Positions 1 to 6,137 of a stretch of DNA of 11,479 nucleotides are shown piece by piece. Position 1 is the first letter of the stretch; every line of letters begins with the position of its first letter. Below the pieces are notes generated by a model. The model did no database searches. It was not told the origin of the DNA and saw nothing but the letters and a program-made list of their open reading frames with translations. Position numbers and translations under genes: made by a program. Source of the stretch: an uncultured Collinsella sp. (GTDB lineage Bacteria > Actinomycetota > Coriobacteriia > Coriobacteriales > Coriobacteriaceae); the NCBI GenBank assembly GCA_902478985.1, contig CABSNH010000044.1, forward strand, positions 1 to 11,479. Direction: 5' to 3'.

Positions 1-272
1 TCTCGCTTAAACGCGCGTTTCCCATGTTCGTGCTGTTCTTTGTGCTGGCGAGCGTGATCACCACGGTGCTTCAGTTTCCCGCGTCTTTTACGGCGCCCAT
101 AAAGGAGCTGTCGAAGTTCTTTATTGTGATGGCCATGGCGGCTATTGGTTTTAATACCGATATCGTCGAGCTGGTCAAAAAGGGCGGAAAGCCCATTGCA
201 TTGGGCTTTTGCTGCTGGATTGGCATTGCGTGCATGAGCTTGGGAATGCAGCACGTGCTGGGAATCTGGTAG
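1..272 (+). CDS. YeiH/UPF0324-family putative anion (sulfate) exporter, C-terminal fragment
   Basis: Only the last ~89 codons lie in the window; the frame is open from base 3 to the TAG at 270-272. The fragment is hydrophobic, with about three membrane segments. It contains the block LSKFFIVMAMAAIGFNTD, followed by a short charged turn (VKKGGKP) and a final helix, which matches the C-terminal end of UPF0324/YeiH proteins. Family members are multi-pass inner-membrane proteins usually described as putative sulfate exporters; that substrate is weakly established and cannot be tested on a fragment. The Met at 24 is internal, since the sequence upstream continues in frame without a stop. The next gene is a regulator on the same strand, 264 bases away, so the two may be linked, but nothing proves it. 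Confidence 0.75.
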   Translation, partial: SLKRAFPMFVLFFVLASVITTVLQFPASFTAPIKELSKFFIVMAMAAIGFNTDIVELVKKGGKPIALGFCCWIGIACMSLGMQHVLGIW

Positions 273-324
273 AGAAGTAGCTTATTTGCGTGCTGCGTGC
301 TGGCGAGCGCATCCTCGCGGTGGA

Positions 325-413
325 GCGATAGGAGCTCTTGCGGGTATGGCTTGTCCGCAGGTTGATAGGTCCCGAAGAGCTCTTATCGCCCCGCCAGGAT
401 GGCGATGCGGGGC
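325..413. other. Two overlapping, mutually exclusive hairpins downstream of the transporter
   Basis: Bases 325-344 pair with 371-389 in a 19-bp stem with one G-T pair and one bulged G (340), enclosing a 26-nt loop. Bases 388-394 (GCCCCGC) pair perfectly with 407-413 (GCGGGGC). The two stems share bases 388-389, so they cannot both form fully. No T tract follows either, so a simple intrinsic terminator is unlikely. They sit in the 264-base spacer between the transporter stop and the regulator start; otherwise I see only the promoter-like sites listed separately. This could be a 3' UTR structure, a small RNA or a relic. Confidence 0.45.
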
Positions 414-423
414 AATTCATATA

Positions 424-488
424 TTCGCAAGAAGGCACCGCAGGCCCTATAGTGTTTGGTGAACATTATCGTTCAATTTTGAAACACT
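424..488 (+). promoter_or_regulatory. Candidate promoter and operator for the Fis-type regulator gene
   Basis: TTCGCA (424-429), 18 bases, then TATAGT (448-453) make a plausible sigma-70-type promoter. Overlapping the -10 is an interrupted inverted repeat: AGTGTTT (451-457) pairs with AAACACT (482-488), and inside it GAAC (461-464) pairs with GTTC (471-474). The position over the -10 and start site suits an autoregulatory operator, or a 5' UTR hairpin. The promoter call is by eye. Confidence 0.4.
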
Positions 489-536
489 TGAGATGGCGGG
501 GCCCAGATGGGACAGCGACCGGAGGCGGGGCGAACC

Positions 537-1754
537 ATGGACAGCGATGCCAAGCTGCAGATTCTGATTGAGGCATTGTCCGCGGCCGGAGCATCGGCGC
601 TGGCAATCGACGAGCGCGGTGGCGTTGTGATTTCGACTATGAGTGACGCTGCGCTCGAGCGGGATGTCGCCGCTTTTGTTTCCGAGCGTCTCGCTCGCGT
701 GGGTGATGGGGCGCGCCTGGTGATGGGCCACGAGGGCGTGCGGTTGAGCTTGACGGTGCGCCCGACGGCCAAGGAGCGCGGAGCGCTTTGGGTGGTTGTG
801 GCGCATGAGGTGCGCGCCGCTGCGACGCATGCGGGCATCGAGTGGCTTAATGCCGACGAAGTCGAGGCTCGCTACGAGTCGAGCACGTACGGCATCGTCG
901 AAGACGCGGCAGCGGTCGCTGCCCCCGTACGGGAGAGCTACGCACGCGGGGTGCCCCTTATGCTCGAGGGTGAACTGGGCGCGGGGCAGGATCAGATTAC
1001 AAAACGTTTATACCTGGATGGGCCCTATGCCGATCAGCCCTTTGTGTCCGTTGCGCTCGATGAGCTTACGGATCGCGGTTGGCGCCATCTGCTTAAAAGT
1101 TCCGAATCGCCGCTTTTCCAAACGGGGCTGACGCTTTGCGTGGGCGGCTGGCATGCCGTTGGATCCCAGCGCCTGCGCGAGCTCGTGTCCGCAATGATCG
1201 ACACGGCGCTCGCAACTCGTTGCCACGTGGTGTTGACGGCAAACGATATGCCGGGTGGTGGCGAAAGCGACCAGGCTGCCTTTGTGACCGAACGTCTGGC
1301 CTGCGCCGTGAGTGTGGCGCCGGCGATTGCCGAGCAGGGCGGCGCGTCGGAAAAAGTTGCGCGCTATCTGGAGTATCTGGCAGATATGTTTGAGACGGCA
1401 ACGCCTGCCTTGTCGCCCGCGGCGGCAGAGACGCTCGATGCGTACCGTTGGCCCCGCAACTACCTGCAGCTGCGTGAAGTCTCTGAACGACTCTATATAT
1501 TAGTGGGGGCGGGAACGGTGGAGCGTGCCGTGGCGAAAGAGGTGCTCGCCCAGGAGGACGTTATCAAGACCGCGACCTTTGGTGCCCCGACGCTCGATAG
1601 CGATCTGTATATCTTGCGTCCACTGGCCGATACCGAGCGCGATGTCGCACGGTTGGTCCTGCAGCACCTTCACGGCAACAGGACACGTGCGGCAGAGGTG
1701 CTCGGTATAAGCCGCACGACTTTATGGCGCCTGCTGAAGGACAACGACCGCTGA
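537..1754 (+). CDS. Fis-type HTH transcriptional regulator with degenerate AAA+ (sigma-54-activator-like) domain
   Basis: 405 residues from ATG 537, which is preceded by GGAGG at 521-525 (11-base gap). An in-frame ATG at 507 lacks a site and is less likely. Residues 1-110 are an unassigned sensor-like domain. Residues ~115-340 follow the layout of NtrC-type AAA+ domains but are eroded. The Walker A position reads GELGAGQDQ (145-153) with Gln for the essential Lys, the Walker B position reads LCVGGWHAV with Gly-Gly for Asp-Glu, and no GAFTGA loop is present. WPRNYLQLREV (305-315) corresponds to the conserved WPGNVREL block. Residues 376-403 form a clear Fis-type helix-turn-helix (NRTRAAEVLGISRTTLWRLL). 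It is probably a DNA-binding regulator that neither hydrolyses ATP nor contacts sigma-54, analogous in principle to TyrR, which lacks GAFTGA. Targets are unknown; the upstream transporter or its own promoter are candidates. Confidence 0.8.
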   Translation: MDSDAKLQILIEALSAAGASALAIDERGGVVISTMSDAALERDVAAFVSERLARVGDGARLVMGHEGVRLSLTVRPTAKERGALWVVVAHEVRAAATHAGIEWLNADEVEARYESSTYGIVEDAAAVAAPVRESYARGVPLMLEGELGAGQDQITKRLYLDGPYADQPFVSVALDELTDRGWRHLLKSSESPLFQTGLTLCVGGWHAVGSQRLRELVSAMIDTALATRCHVVLTANDMPGGGESDQAAFVTERLACAVSVAPAIAEQGGASEKVARYLEYLADMFETATPALSPAAAETLDAYRWPRNYLQLREVSERLYILVGAGTVERAVAKEVLAQEDVIKTATFGAPTLDSDLYILRPLADTERDVARLVLQHLHGNRTRAAEVLGISRTTLWRLLKDNDR

Positions 1755-1837
1755 GCGAGGCGCCGTGACCGCGTGCGGCGCGTGTGATACAGTCCAAAGA
1801 AGCATTGTTTCGATTGTGTTACGGCGTGCGGGGGAGT

Positions 1838-2413
1838 ATGGCGGAGACTTCAAAAACGAACCGAACAAAGCGAAGTGCGGCGCCGGTCGGCCGGCGTACG
1901 ACTTCGCGGACGTGGGGCAAAAGCGCCTCGGGGTTCGACGGCTCGTTCAAGCGCACAAAATATGGCTATCCTTCGGCAAGCGCTCGCTTGGCCATGCAGG
2001 CCGAGTCCTCGTTGTGGGGACGAAGGCGCGTGGTGGGCTCAAAGCTCAAGCACGATGGAACGCTTGGCTACATTAGCCGCGGTGCTGCCCGCCGTAGCGG
2101 CCTCAATCCTGCAGGCTGGCATCGTTACGTGCCGATCGTGGTCGTTGCCGCGATAATCGTCATCGCGCTCGCGGCGCTCGGATATGCCGGCGACGGCGCG
2201 AGTCTGGGCGCGATGTTCAAATCGCCTGAACTTGCGCATGCTGGCACGGAGCTTGTTGAAGGCGCACAAGACCAGACGGGTGTGGCGCCCCAGCGCGGTA
2301 TGGTCGCAGCTGCTGCCACCATTGCCGATGCTCAAAAGGACGAAGGCGGGCAAAGCGACGACGCCGATGCGAGTCAGACGAGCGAAACGGCAACAACTCC
2401 ATCGGCAAGATAA
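1838..2413 (+). CDS. Hypothetical single-pass membrane protein with basic N-terminus and acidic tail
   Basis: I do not recognise a family. From ATG 1838 the product is 191 residues. Residues 1-97 are rich in Arg, Lys and Ser (many R/K clusters), residues ~98-117 form one strong membrane helix (YVPIVVVAAIIVIALAALGY), and the rest is low-complexity, rich in Ala, Asp, Glu, Ser and Thr. The positive-inside rule places the basic half in the cytoplasm and the acidic tail outside. The start is uncertain: the G-rich site at 1829-1836 ends one base before ATG 1838, which is unusually close, and an in-frame GTG at 1784 has no visible site. It lies 83 bases after the regulator on the same strand and could be co-transcribed. 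Coding is supported by open length and organised composition, not homology. Confidence 0.6.
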   Translation: MAETSKTNRTKRSAAPVGRRTTSRTWGKSASGFDGSFKRTKYGYPSASARLAMQAESSLWGRRRVVGSKLKHDGTLGYISRGAARRSGLNPAGWHRYVPIVVVAAIIVIALAALGYAGDGASLGAMFKSPELAHAGTELVEGAQDQTGVAPQRGMVAAAATIADAQKDEGGQSDDADASQTSETATTPSAR

Positions 2414-2423
2414 GTTGCGAGTG

Positions 2424-2561
2424 GGGCAGCAAATATGGGACGGGGCCTTTTAGCTGCCCAAGACAGTGGCTCACTCGATGTCAGGCACCAACAGCGAGCG
2501 GGCCGCATTTGCGCCAAGGTGACGTGAAATGAGAGGGCGCTGACCTTTTGGTCGCGCCCTC
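2424..2561. terminator. Hairpins between convergent genes (probable bidirectional terminator at 2533-2561)
   Basis: GAGGGCGC (2533-2540) pairs with GCGCCCTC (2554-2561), and inside it GACC (2542-2545) pairs with GGTC (2550-2553) across a TTTT loop, with T2541 bulged. The 12-bp stem lies between the stop of the membrane protein (+) and that of the nitroreductase (-), where a shared terminator is expected. T tracts on either side are poor, so efficiency is doubtful. A weaker stem, GGGCAGC (2424-2430) with GCTGCCC (2453-2459), lies closer to the + strand stop. Confidence 0.5.
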
Positions 2562-2610
2562 GAAATTGAACGTCAGATTGGCGTTAATGCGGCTCGCGCA
2601 GCGTCAACGG

Positions 2611-2636
2611 TTCCGCCGTTCGTTAGAACGGCGGAA
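2611..2636 (-). other. Perfect hairpin with the nitroreductase stop codon in its loop
   Basis: TTCCGCCGTTC (2611-2621) and GAACGGCGGAA (2626-2636) form a perfect 11-bp stem around the 4-nt loop GTTA (2622-2625). The loop contains the TAA stop (complement of 2623-2625) of the - strand gene, so the upstream arm codes for the last residues of the protein. No T tract follows on the - strand. Confidence 0.6.
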
Positions 2637-3150
2637 CATACACCACGTTGTCGCGGCGCGGCTTTGCTTCGGGAAGCGTGCCCTCGGCATAGCCCAGAAT
2701 GCAGTTGCCCACACCGCGCAGGCTTCCGTCGGCGGGCAGACCCCACTTGGTCAGCAGTTCCAGTCCCTCGGGTGAGTCAAAGACCTCGTGCGCGCGGTGG
2801 ATCCAACACGAATCGACGCCCAGCGCATAGGCTGCGTTGAGCAGGTTGCCCATGGCGAGCGAGCCGTCTTCCAGGTGCGTGGGCACGCTGCGGTCGACCA
2901 GCGCCACCACAACGGTCTTGGCGCCGTAGAAGGGATCTCCCTCTCTGCCCATAACTTGGGCGTTGAGCTGCGAGAGGCGCTCGACGGTTGCGGGGTCGGT
3001 GACGGCGACGAACGTGACCGGCTGGCGTCCCATGCCGCTCGGCGCGTACTGGCCGGCTTCGATAATGCGTGCGAGCTTCTCGGCCTCGACAGGGCGATCG
3101 CTGTATTTGCGGCAGCTGCGGCGGTGGATGAGTGCTTCGATGGTCTCCAT
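2623..3150 (-). CDS. Nitroreductase-family FMN-dependent oxidoreductase
   Basis: 175 residues. The start at 3150 (METIEALIHRR) has AGGAGG about five bases upstream; the frame stays open further upstream, but that part is not family-like. Residues 10-21 (RRSCRKYSDRPV) are the N-terminal FMN-phosphate-binding block of nitroreductases. APSGMGRQP (36-44) is the usual second block, DGSLAMGNLLNAAYALGVDSCWIH (95-118; key residues D95, G101, G111) is the conserved central helix region, and ILGY (151-154) comes before the C-terminal arm. Such enzymes are cytoplasmic flavoprotein dimers that reduce nitro compounds, quinones or flavins with NAD(P)H; substrate cannot be read from sequence. The length fits the short members of the family. 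It is transcribed alone, convergent with the membrane-protein gene and divergent from the 96-residue protein gene. Confidence 0.9.
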   Translation of the reverse strand: METIEALIHRRSCRKYSDRPVEAEKLARIIEAGQYAPSGMGRQPVTFVAVTDPATVERLSQLNAQVMGREGDPFYGAKTVVVALVDRSVPTHLEDGSLAMGNLLNAAYALGVDSCWIHRAHEVFDSPEGLELLTKWGLPADGSLRGVGNCILGYAEGTLPEAKPRRDNVVYVPPF

Positions 3151-3441
3151 GGGTCCTCCTGACGTTGGTTTCGATGCCTCGTTCTTACCCGCCGAACCAA
3201 AACCGTAATCGCGTAGTCGGCCCCAAACAACGCAAGCTACCAAGTGGAAAAGTTGGTTTGCATAAAACTTCAGCCAGAATGTGACAAACCGGTGGGATGG
3301 TTAAACGTTTTATCCCGTCTACCCTGCGGTTTTTTACCACTTGCCTAAATGATGCGCGCATAAGCTCTGATAAAGGTTTTACTAAAGGAGCACCAACGTT
3401 TATCAACGCGCCATGGTGGCGCCGGGCCAGGAGGTAACATC
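3151..3441. other. Divergent intergenic region without a gene
   Basis: These 291 bases separate the nitroreductase (-) and the 96-residue protein (+) and must hold both promoters, though I cannot assign convincing -35/-10 pairs. The part from about 3241 to 3390 is more AT-rich than its surroundings. GGGAT (3294-3298) and ATCCC (3312-3316) flank the palindrome AAACGTTT (3303-3310), a possible operator. A second AAAGGAG lies at 3384-3390 without a start codon at a suitable distance. Confidence 0.4.
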
Positions 3442-3732
3442 ATGTTCCAGGCTGGAGATGTCGTCGAGACCGACTTCGAAGGATTTCTGAAGCTGCTGCG
3501 TTCCAAGACGCGCGCTTTCGTGTCGATCAATGATCACGAGTACTACATCACGCACACCGATGGCTATTGGCGTGTTCAGGATTGCGAGGCCCTCAACGAT
3601 AAGGGCCACTTTACTGACTGCTCCGAGCTGGTCAACACGGTCTGCGAGGTCGTCGAGCTGCCGTGGATCTGCGGCAAGAGCCTGCACGATAGCTTCTCGG
3701 GCGCCACGGTCTACGAGGCCGTTGCTGCCTAA
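3442..3732 (+). CDS. Small protein of unknown function (96 aa)
   Basis: I do not recognise a family. Translation is well supported: AGGAGGT at 3429-3435 sits seven bases before ATG 3442, and a strong terminator follows the stop by under 30 bases. The product has no signal peptide and no membrane helix. It is mildly acidic, with five Cys (residues ~48, 60, 68, 77 region), aromatic patches such as YYITHTDGYW (39-48) and a mixed alpha/beta look. It is monocistronic. The pattern of isolated gene, strong site and strong terminator suggests appreciable expression. It may be a conserved lineage-specific cytoplasmic protein; the Cys residues could bind metal but show no CxxC pair. Function is open. 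Confidence 0.75.
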   Translation: MFQAGDVVETDFEGFLKLLRSKTRAFVSINDHEYYITHTDGYWRVQDCEALNDKGHFTDCSELVNTVCEVVELPWICGKSLHDSFSGATVYEAVAA

Positions 3733-3759
3733 CGGCCAACAACTGATATTCTCTCGCAA

Positions 3760-3794
3760 CCGCCGGCGCCGCCCCCGCGCCGGCGGTCTTTTTT
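3760..3794 (+). terminator. Intrinsic terminator
   Basis: CCGCCGGCGC (3760-3769) pairs perfectly with GCGCCGGCGG (3777-3786) around a 7-nt C-rich loop, followed by TCTTTTTT (3787-3794). This is a textbook rho-independent terminator for the 96-residue protein gene. Confidence 0.92.
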
Positions 3795-3836
3795 GTCGAT
3801 ATGCTTATGTAGAGCCGACCATAAACAACGAGCGTA

Positions 3837-3895
3837 TTGACGATAGTCAAAACTCGGACTAATGTAGAGATATAAATTGGTCAAAACTCGGACTA
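3837..3895 (+). promoter_or_regulatory. Promoter with two operator-like repeats upstream of the MarR gene
   Basis: The 16-mer GTCAAAACTCGGACTA occurs exactly twice, at 3846-3861 and 3880-3895, 34 bases apart (about three helical turns). Each copy is itself a dyad: TAGTC/GACTA in the first (3844-3848 with 3857-3861) and TGGTC/GACTA in the second. TTGACG (3837-3842) with a 17-base spacer to TAATGT (3860-3865) is one promoter candidate; TATAAA (3871-3876) is another possible -10. In either case the repeats cover the spacer or start site, as expected for autorepression by the adjacent MarR protein. Confidence 0.7.
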
Positions 3896-3899
3896 TCGA

Positions 3900-4412
3900 A
3901 TGGTGGGAGAGATGAATAGTGCAGTTAGCCTGGTCGATTTCGACCGGATGCTTAACGGGCTTGACCGTATCTATTCGGAGTTCGCGCGTACCTGCGGTCT
4001 TTCGGACTGCGCCTACTGGATGCTCGTCGACACGAGTGCAGCGGGCGGAAGCGTTGCCGTGAGTCGGCTGACGAGTGAATGGTTCTACAGCAAACAGACC
4101 ATCAATTCGGCGATCAAGACGCTTAGGGCGCGAGGGCTTGCGACGTTGGAGTTTGCCGAGGGCAGTCGTAAGAACAAGGTTGTGCGATTGACCGAAGAAG
4201 GCGTGCGGTTTGCCAAGCGCTACGCGTTACCGGCGCAAAAAGCCGAGCAACAGGCATTCGAAGCGCTCGAGCCGTGGGAACAGCGCGAGATCATGCGCCT
4301 GGTCGGTAAATTCTCCCATGTTCTGAACGAAGAGTGCGAGGCATTTAAACGGCAAGTGGCCGCCGAGAACGAGGCTGACGATAAGGGCGAGGGGGACACA
4401 TGCGACTCTTAA
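3900..4412 (+). CDS. MarR-family winged-helix transcriptional regulator of the ABC exporter operon
   Basis: 170 residues from ATG 3900. ATG 3912 is an alternative start, with GGGAG only two bases before it; neither has an ideal site. The architecture is MarR: N-terminal dimerisation helix (~10-35), winged helix (~36-105) with recognition helix around SKQTINSAIKTLRARGL (64-80), a wing carrying GSRKNKVVRLTEEG (88-101), and long C-terminal helices (~112-155) for dimerisation. The last ~15 residues are acidic. The 3' end overlaps the first ABC gene by 13 bases, which makes co-transcription and translational coupling likely. With paired repeats in its own promoter, the simplest reading is a ligand-responsive repressor of the operon. 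The ligand is unknown. Confidence 0.9.
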   Translation: MVGEMNSAVSLVDFDRMLNGLDRIYSEFARTCGLSDCAYWMLVDTSAAGGSVAVSRLTSEWFYSKQTINSAIKTLRARGLATLEFAEGSRKNKVVRLTEEGVRFAKRYALPAQKAEQQAFEALEPWEQREIMRLVGKFSHVLNEECEAFKRQVAAENEADDKGEGDTCDS

Positions 4413-6136
4413 TGAGGTTTATGAGGCCGTACCGCGGTCTGATTGCGGTGACGCTGTTTGCGGTGCTGATAGATAACGTCGGTACGCTGTTGGTTCCCAC
4501 GATGCTGGCGAACATGGTCAACACCGGTATTACCACGGGCGATGTCGACTATATTTTACGTAACGGCCTGTACATGCTTATCGCGACCGGCATGGCCAGC
4601 GGCGGCACGGTGCTGGGCTGCTATCTTTCGGCGCGCCTGGCCGCCAACGTGGCCTGCGATATCCGCAATGCTGTGTACGACAAGTCGCTCGAGCTGTCCG
4701 CCAGCGACTTTGAGCGCTTTGGCACGGGTTCGATGATCACACGCTCGCTCAACGACATCAACGTGATTCAGCAAGCTGTCCTTCAGACGATTCAGCTGGT
4801 GTTGCCGGTGCCATTCTTGGCCGTGGCAGGCATCATTTTTGCTTGGTTCATCGATCCCGCCATGGGCACGCTGCTGGGCGTGGTGGTTGCGATCGTGCTG
4901 GTGGCGGCGGTCTTTACGGTGGCTAACGCCGCGCCGATTTTTATGCGCCTGCAGAGCTTTATCGACCGCATGAACGTGGTGCTGCGCGAGAACATCGTGG
5001 GCGTGCGCGTCATCCGCGCATTTAACAAGGAGCGCCACGAGGAGCAGCGCCTGGACGAGGTGTTTAGCGATTACGCGGCCAACGCCATCAAGGTCAACCA
5101 CCTGTTTGTGGGCCTCGACAGCTCCAGCTTCTTTTTGATGAACATCGCCGAGGTGGCGGTGCTGTGGGTGGGCGGCAACCGCGTGGGCGTCCACGCCATG
5201 CAAATCGGCAGCATTTCGGCCGTGTTGGAATACGCGATCCTGATTCTTTTCTTTGTGATGATGGCGCAGATGGTGATTCTGACGCTTCCGCGCGCCGCGG
5301 CGTGCCTCAACCGTGCGCAGCAGGTGCTCGAAATCGAGCCGAGCATCGTGGACGGCAAGGCTACGCTGGGCGACGGGGCGCCTGAGTCCGCAGACGGAGC
5401 CGACGCGGTCGCCGTGTTCGATCATATGTCGTTTCGTTTTGACGACGCCGACGAGGACACGCTGTGCAATCTGAGCTTTACCTGTCGCCGCGGTCAGACG
5501 ACCGCGATCGTCGGCTCGACGGGCTCGGGCAAATCGACGGTGGCCAAGCTCCTGCTGCGCTTCCACGATGCCACCAAGGGCGCCATTCGCCTGGACGGCG
5601 TTGATCTGCACGACCTTTCGCAAGACGAGATTCGCGGGCGCATTGCCTATGTGCCGCAAAAGGCATGGCTGTTCTCGGGCACCGTAGCAAGCAATCTGCG
5701 CTTTGGCAACGAAGACGCGACTGAGGCCGACATGCTTCATGCGCTCCGGGTTGCCCAGAGCACCTTTGTGCTCGATCAGCCGCAGGGGCTCGATACCCCG
5801 GTGGCGCAGGGCGGCACGAACTTTTCGGGCGGCCAGCGCCAGCGTCTGGCCATCGCCCGTGCGCTCATGAAGCATGCCGATCTATATATCTTCGATGACA
5901 GTTTCTCGGCCCTGGACTTTAAGACCGATGCCGCCCTGCGCCATGCGTTGCAAGACGAGACGCGTGACGCTGCGGTGCTCATCATCGCGCAGCGTATCTC
6001 GACCATTCTGCATGCCGACCAGATCGTGGTGCTCAGGGATGGCGAGGTCGTGGGCCTAGGCACGCACGACGAGCTCATGGAAACCTGCGAGGTGTACCGT
6101 GCTATCGCGGAATCGCAGATGAAGGGAGGTGAGTAG
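4400..6136 (+). CDS. ABC exporter half-transporter, subunit 1 (degenerate ATP site)
   Basis: 578 residues from ATG 4400, with GAGGGGG five bases upstream, inside the end of the MarR gene. The N-terminal domain (~1-310) has six membrane helices of the type I exporter fold and a coupling region RENIVGVRVIRAFNKE (196-211). The nucleotide-binding domain has Walker A GSTGSGKST (372-380), Q-loop Q420, an intact signature NFSGGQ (474-479) and Walker B LYIFDD (495-500). Position 500 is Asp where hydrolysing sites have Glu, and the switch His is Gln (IIAQRIS, Q531). These are the marks of the non-hydrolysing site of heterodimeric exporters such as TM287/288 and LmrCD-type pumps. It pairs with the next gene in the membrane to export a drug, lipid or peptide; the substrate cannot be inferred. 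Confidence 0.93.
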   Translation: MRLLMRFMRPYRGLIAVTLFAVLIDNVGTLLVPTMLANMVNTGITTGDVDYILRNGLYMLIATGMASGGTVLGCYLSARLAANVACDIRNAVYDKSLELSASDFERFGTGSMITRSLNDINVIQQAVLQTIQLVLPVPFLAVAGIIFAWFIDPAMGTLLGVVVAIVLVAAVFTVANAAPIFMRLQSFIDRMNVVLRENIVGVRVIRAFNKERHEEQRLDEVFSDYAANAIKVNHLFVGLDSSSFFLMNIAEVAVLWVGGNRVGVHAMQIGSISAVLEYAILILFFVMMAQMVILTLPRAAACLNRAQQVLEIEPSIVDGKATLGDGAPESADGADAVAVFDHMSFRFDDADEDTLCNLSFTCRRGQTTAIVGSTGSGKSTVAKLLLRFHDATKGAIRLDGVDLHDLSQDEIRGRIAYVPQKAWLFSGTVASNLRFGNEDATEADMLHALRVAQSTFVLDQPQGLDTPVAQGGTNFSGGQRQRLAIARALMKHADLYIFDDSFSALDFKTDAALRHALQDETRDAAVLIIAQRISTILHADQIVVLRDGEVVGLGTHDELMETCEVYRAIAESQMKGGE

Positions 6137-6137
6137 C

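Noticed and set aside
388..413. Intrinsic terminator for the YeiH-type gene
   Set aside because: The stem is good but is followed by AATTCATAT rather than a T run, so it is recorded only as structure.
537..1754. Functional sigma-54-dependent activator
   Set aside because: Walker A Lys, Walker B acids and the GAFTGA loop are all absent, so sigma-54 activation is not credible.
3151..3243. N-terminally extended nitroreductase starting at 3243
   Set aside because: The added residues do not resemble the family, and the ATG at 3150 has AGGAGG directly upstream.
4556..5875. Long open - strand frame (439 codons) rich in His and Ala opposite ABC subunit 1
   Set aside because: It is antisense to an unambiguous ABC exporter, has no family-like motifs, and its composition is what GC-biased codons produce on the opposite strand.
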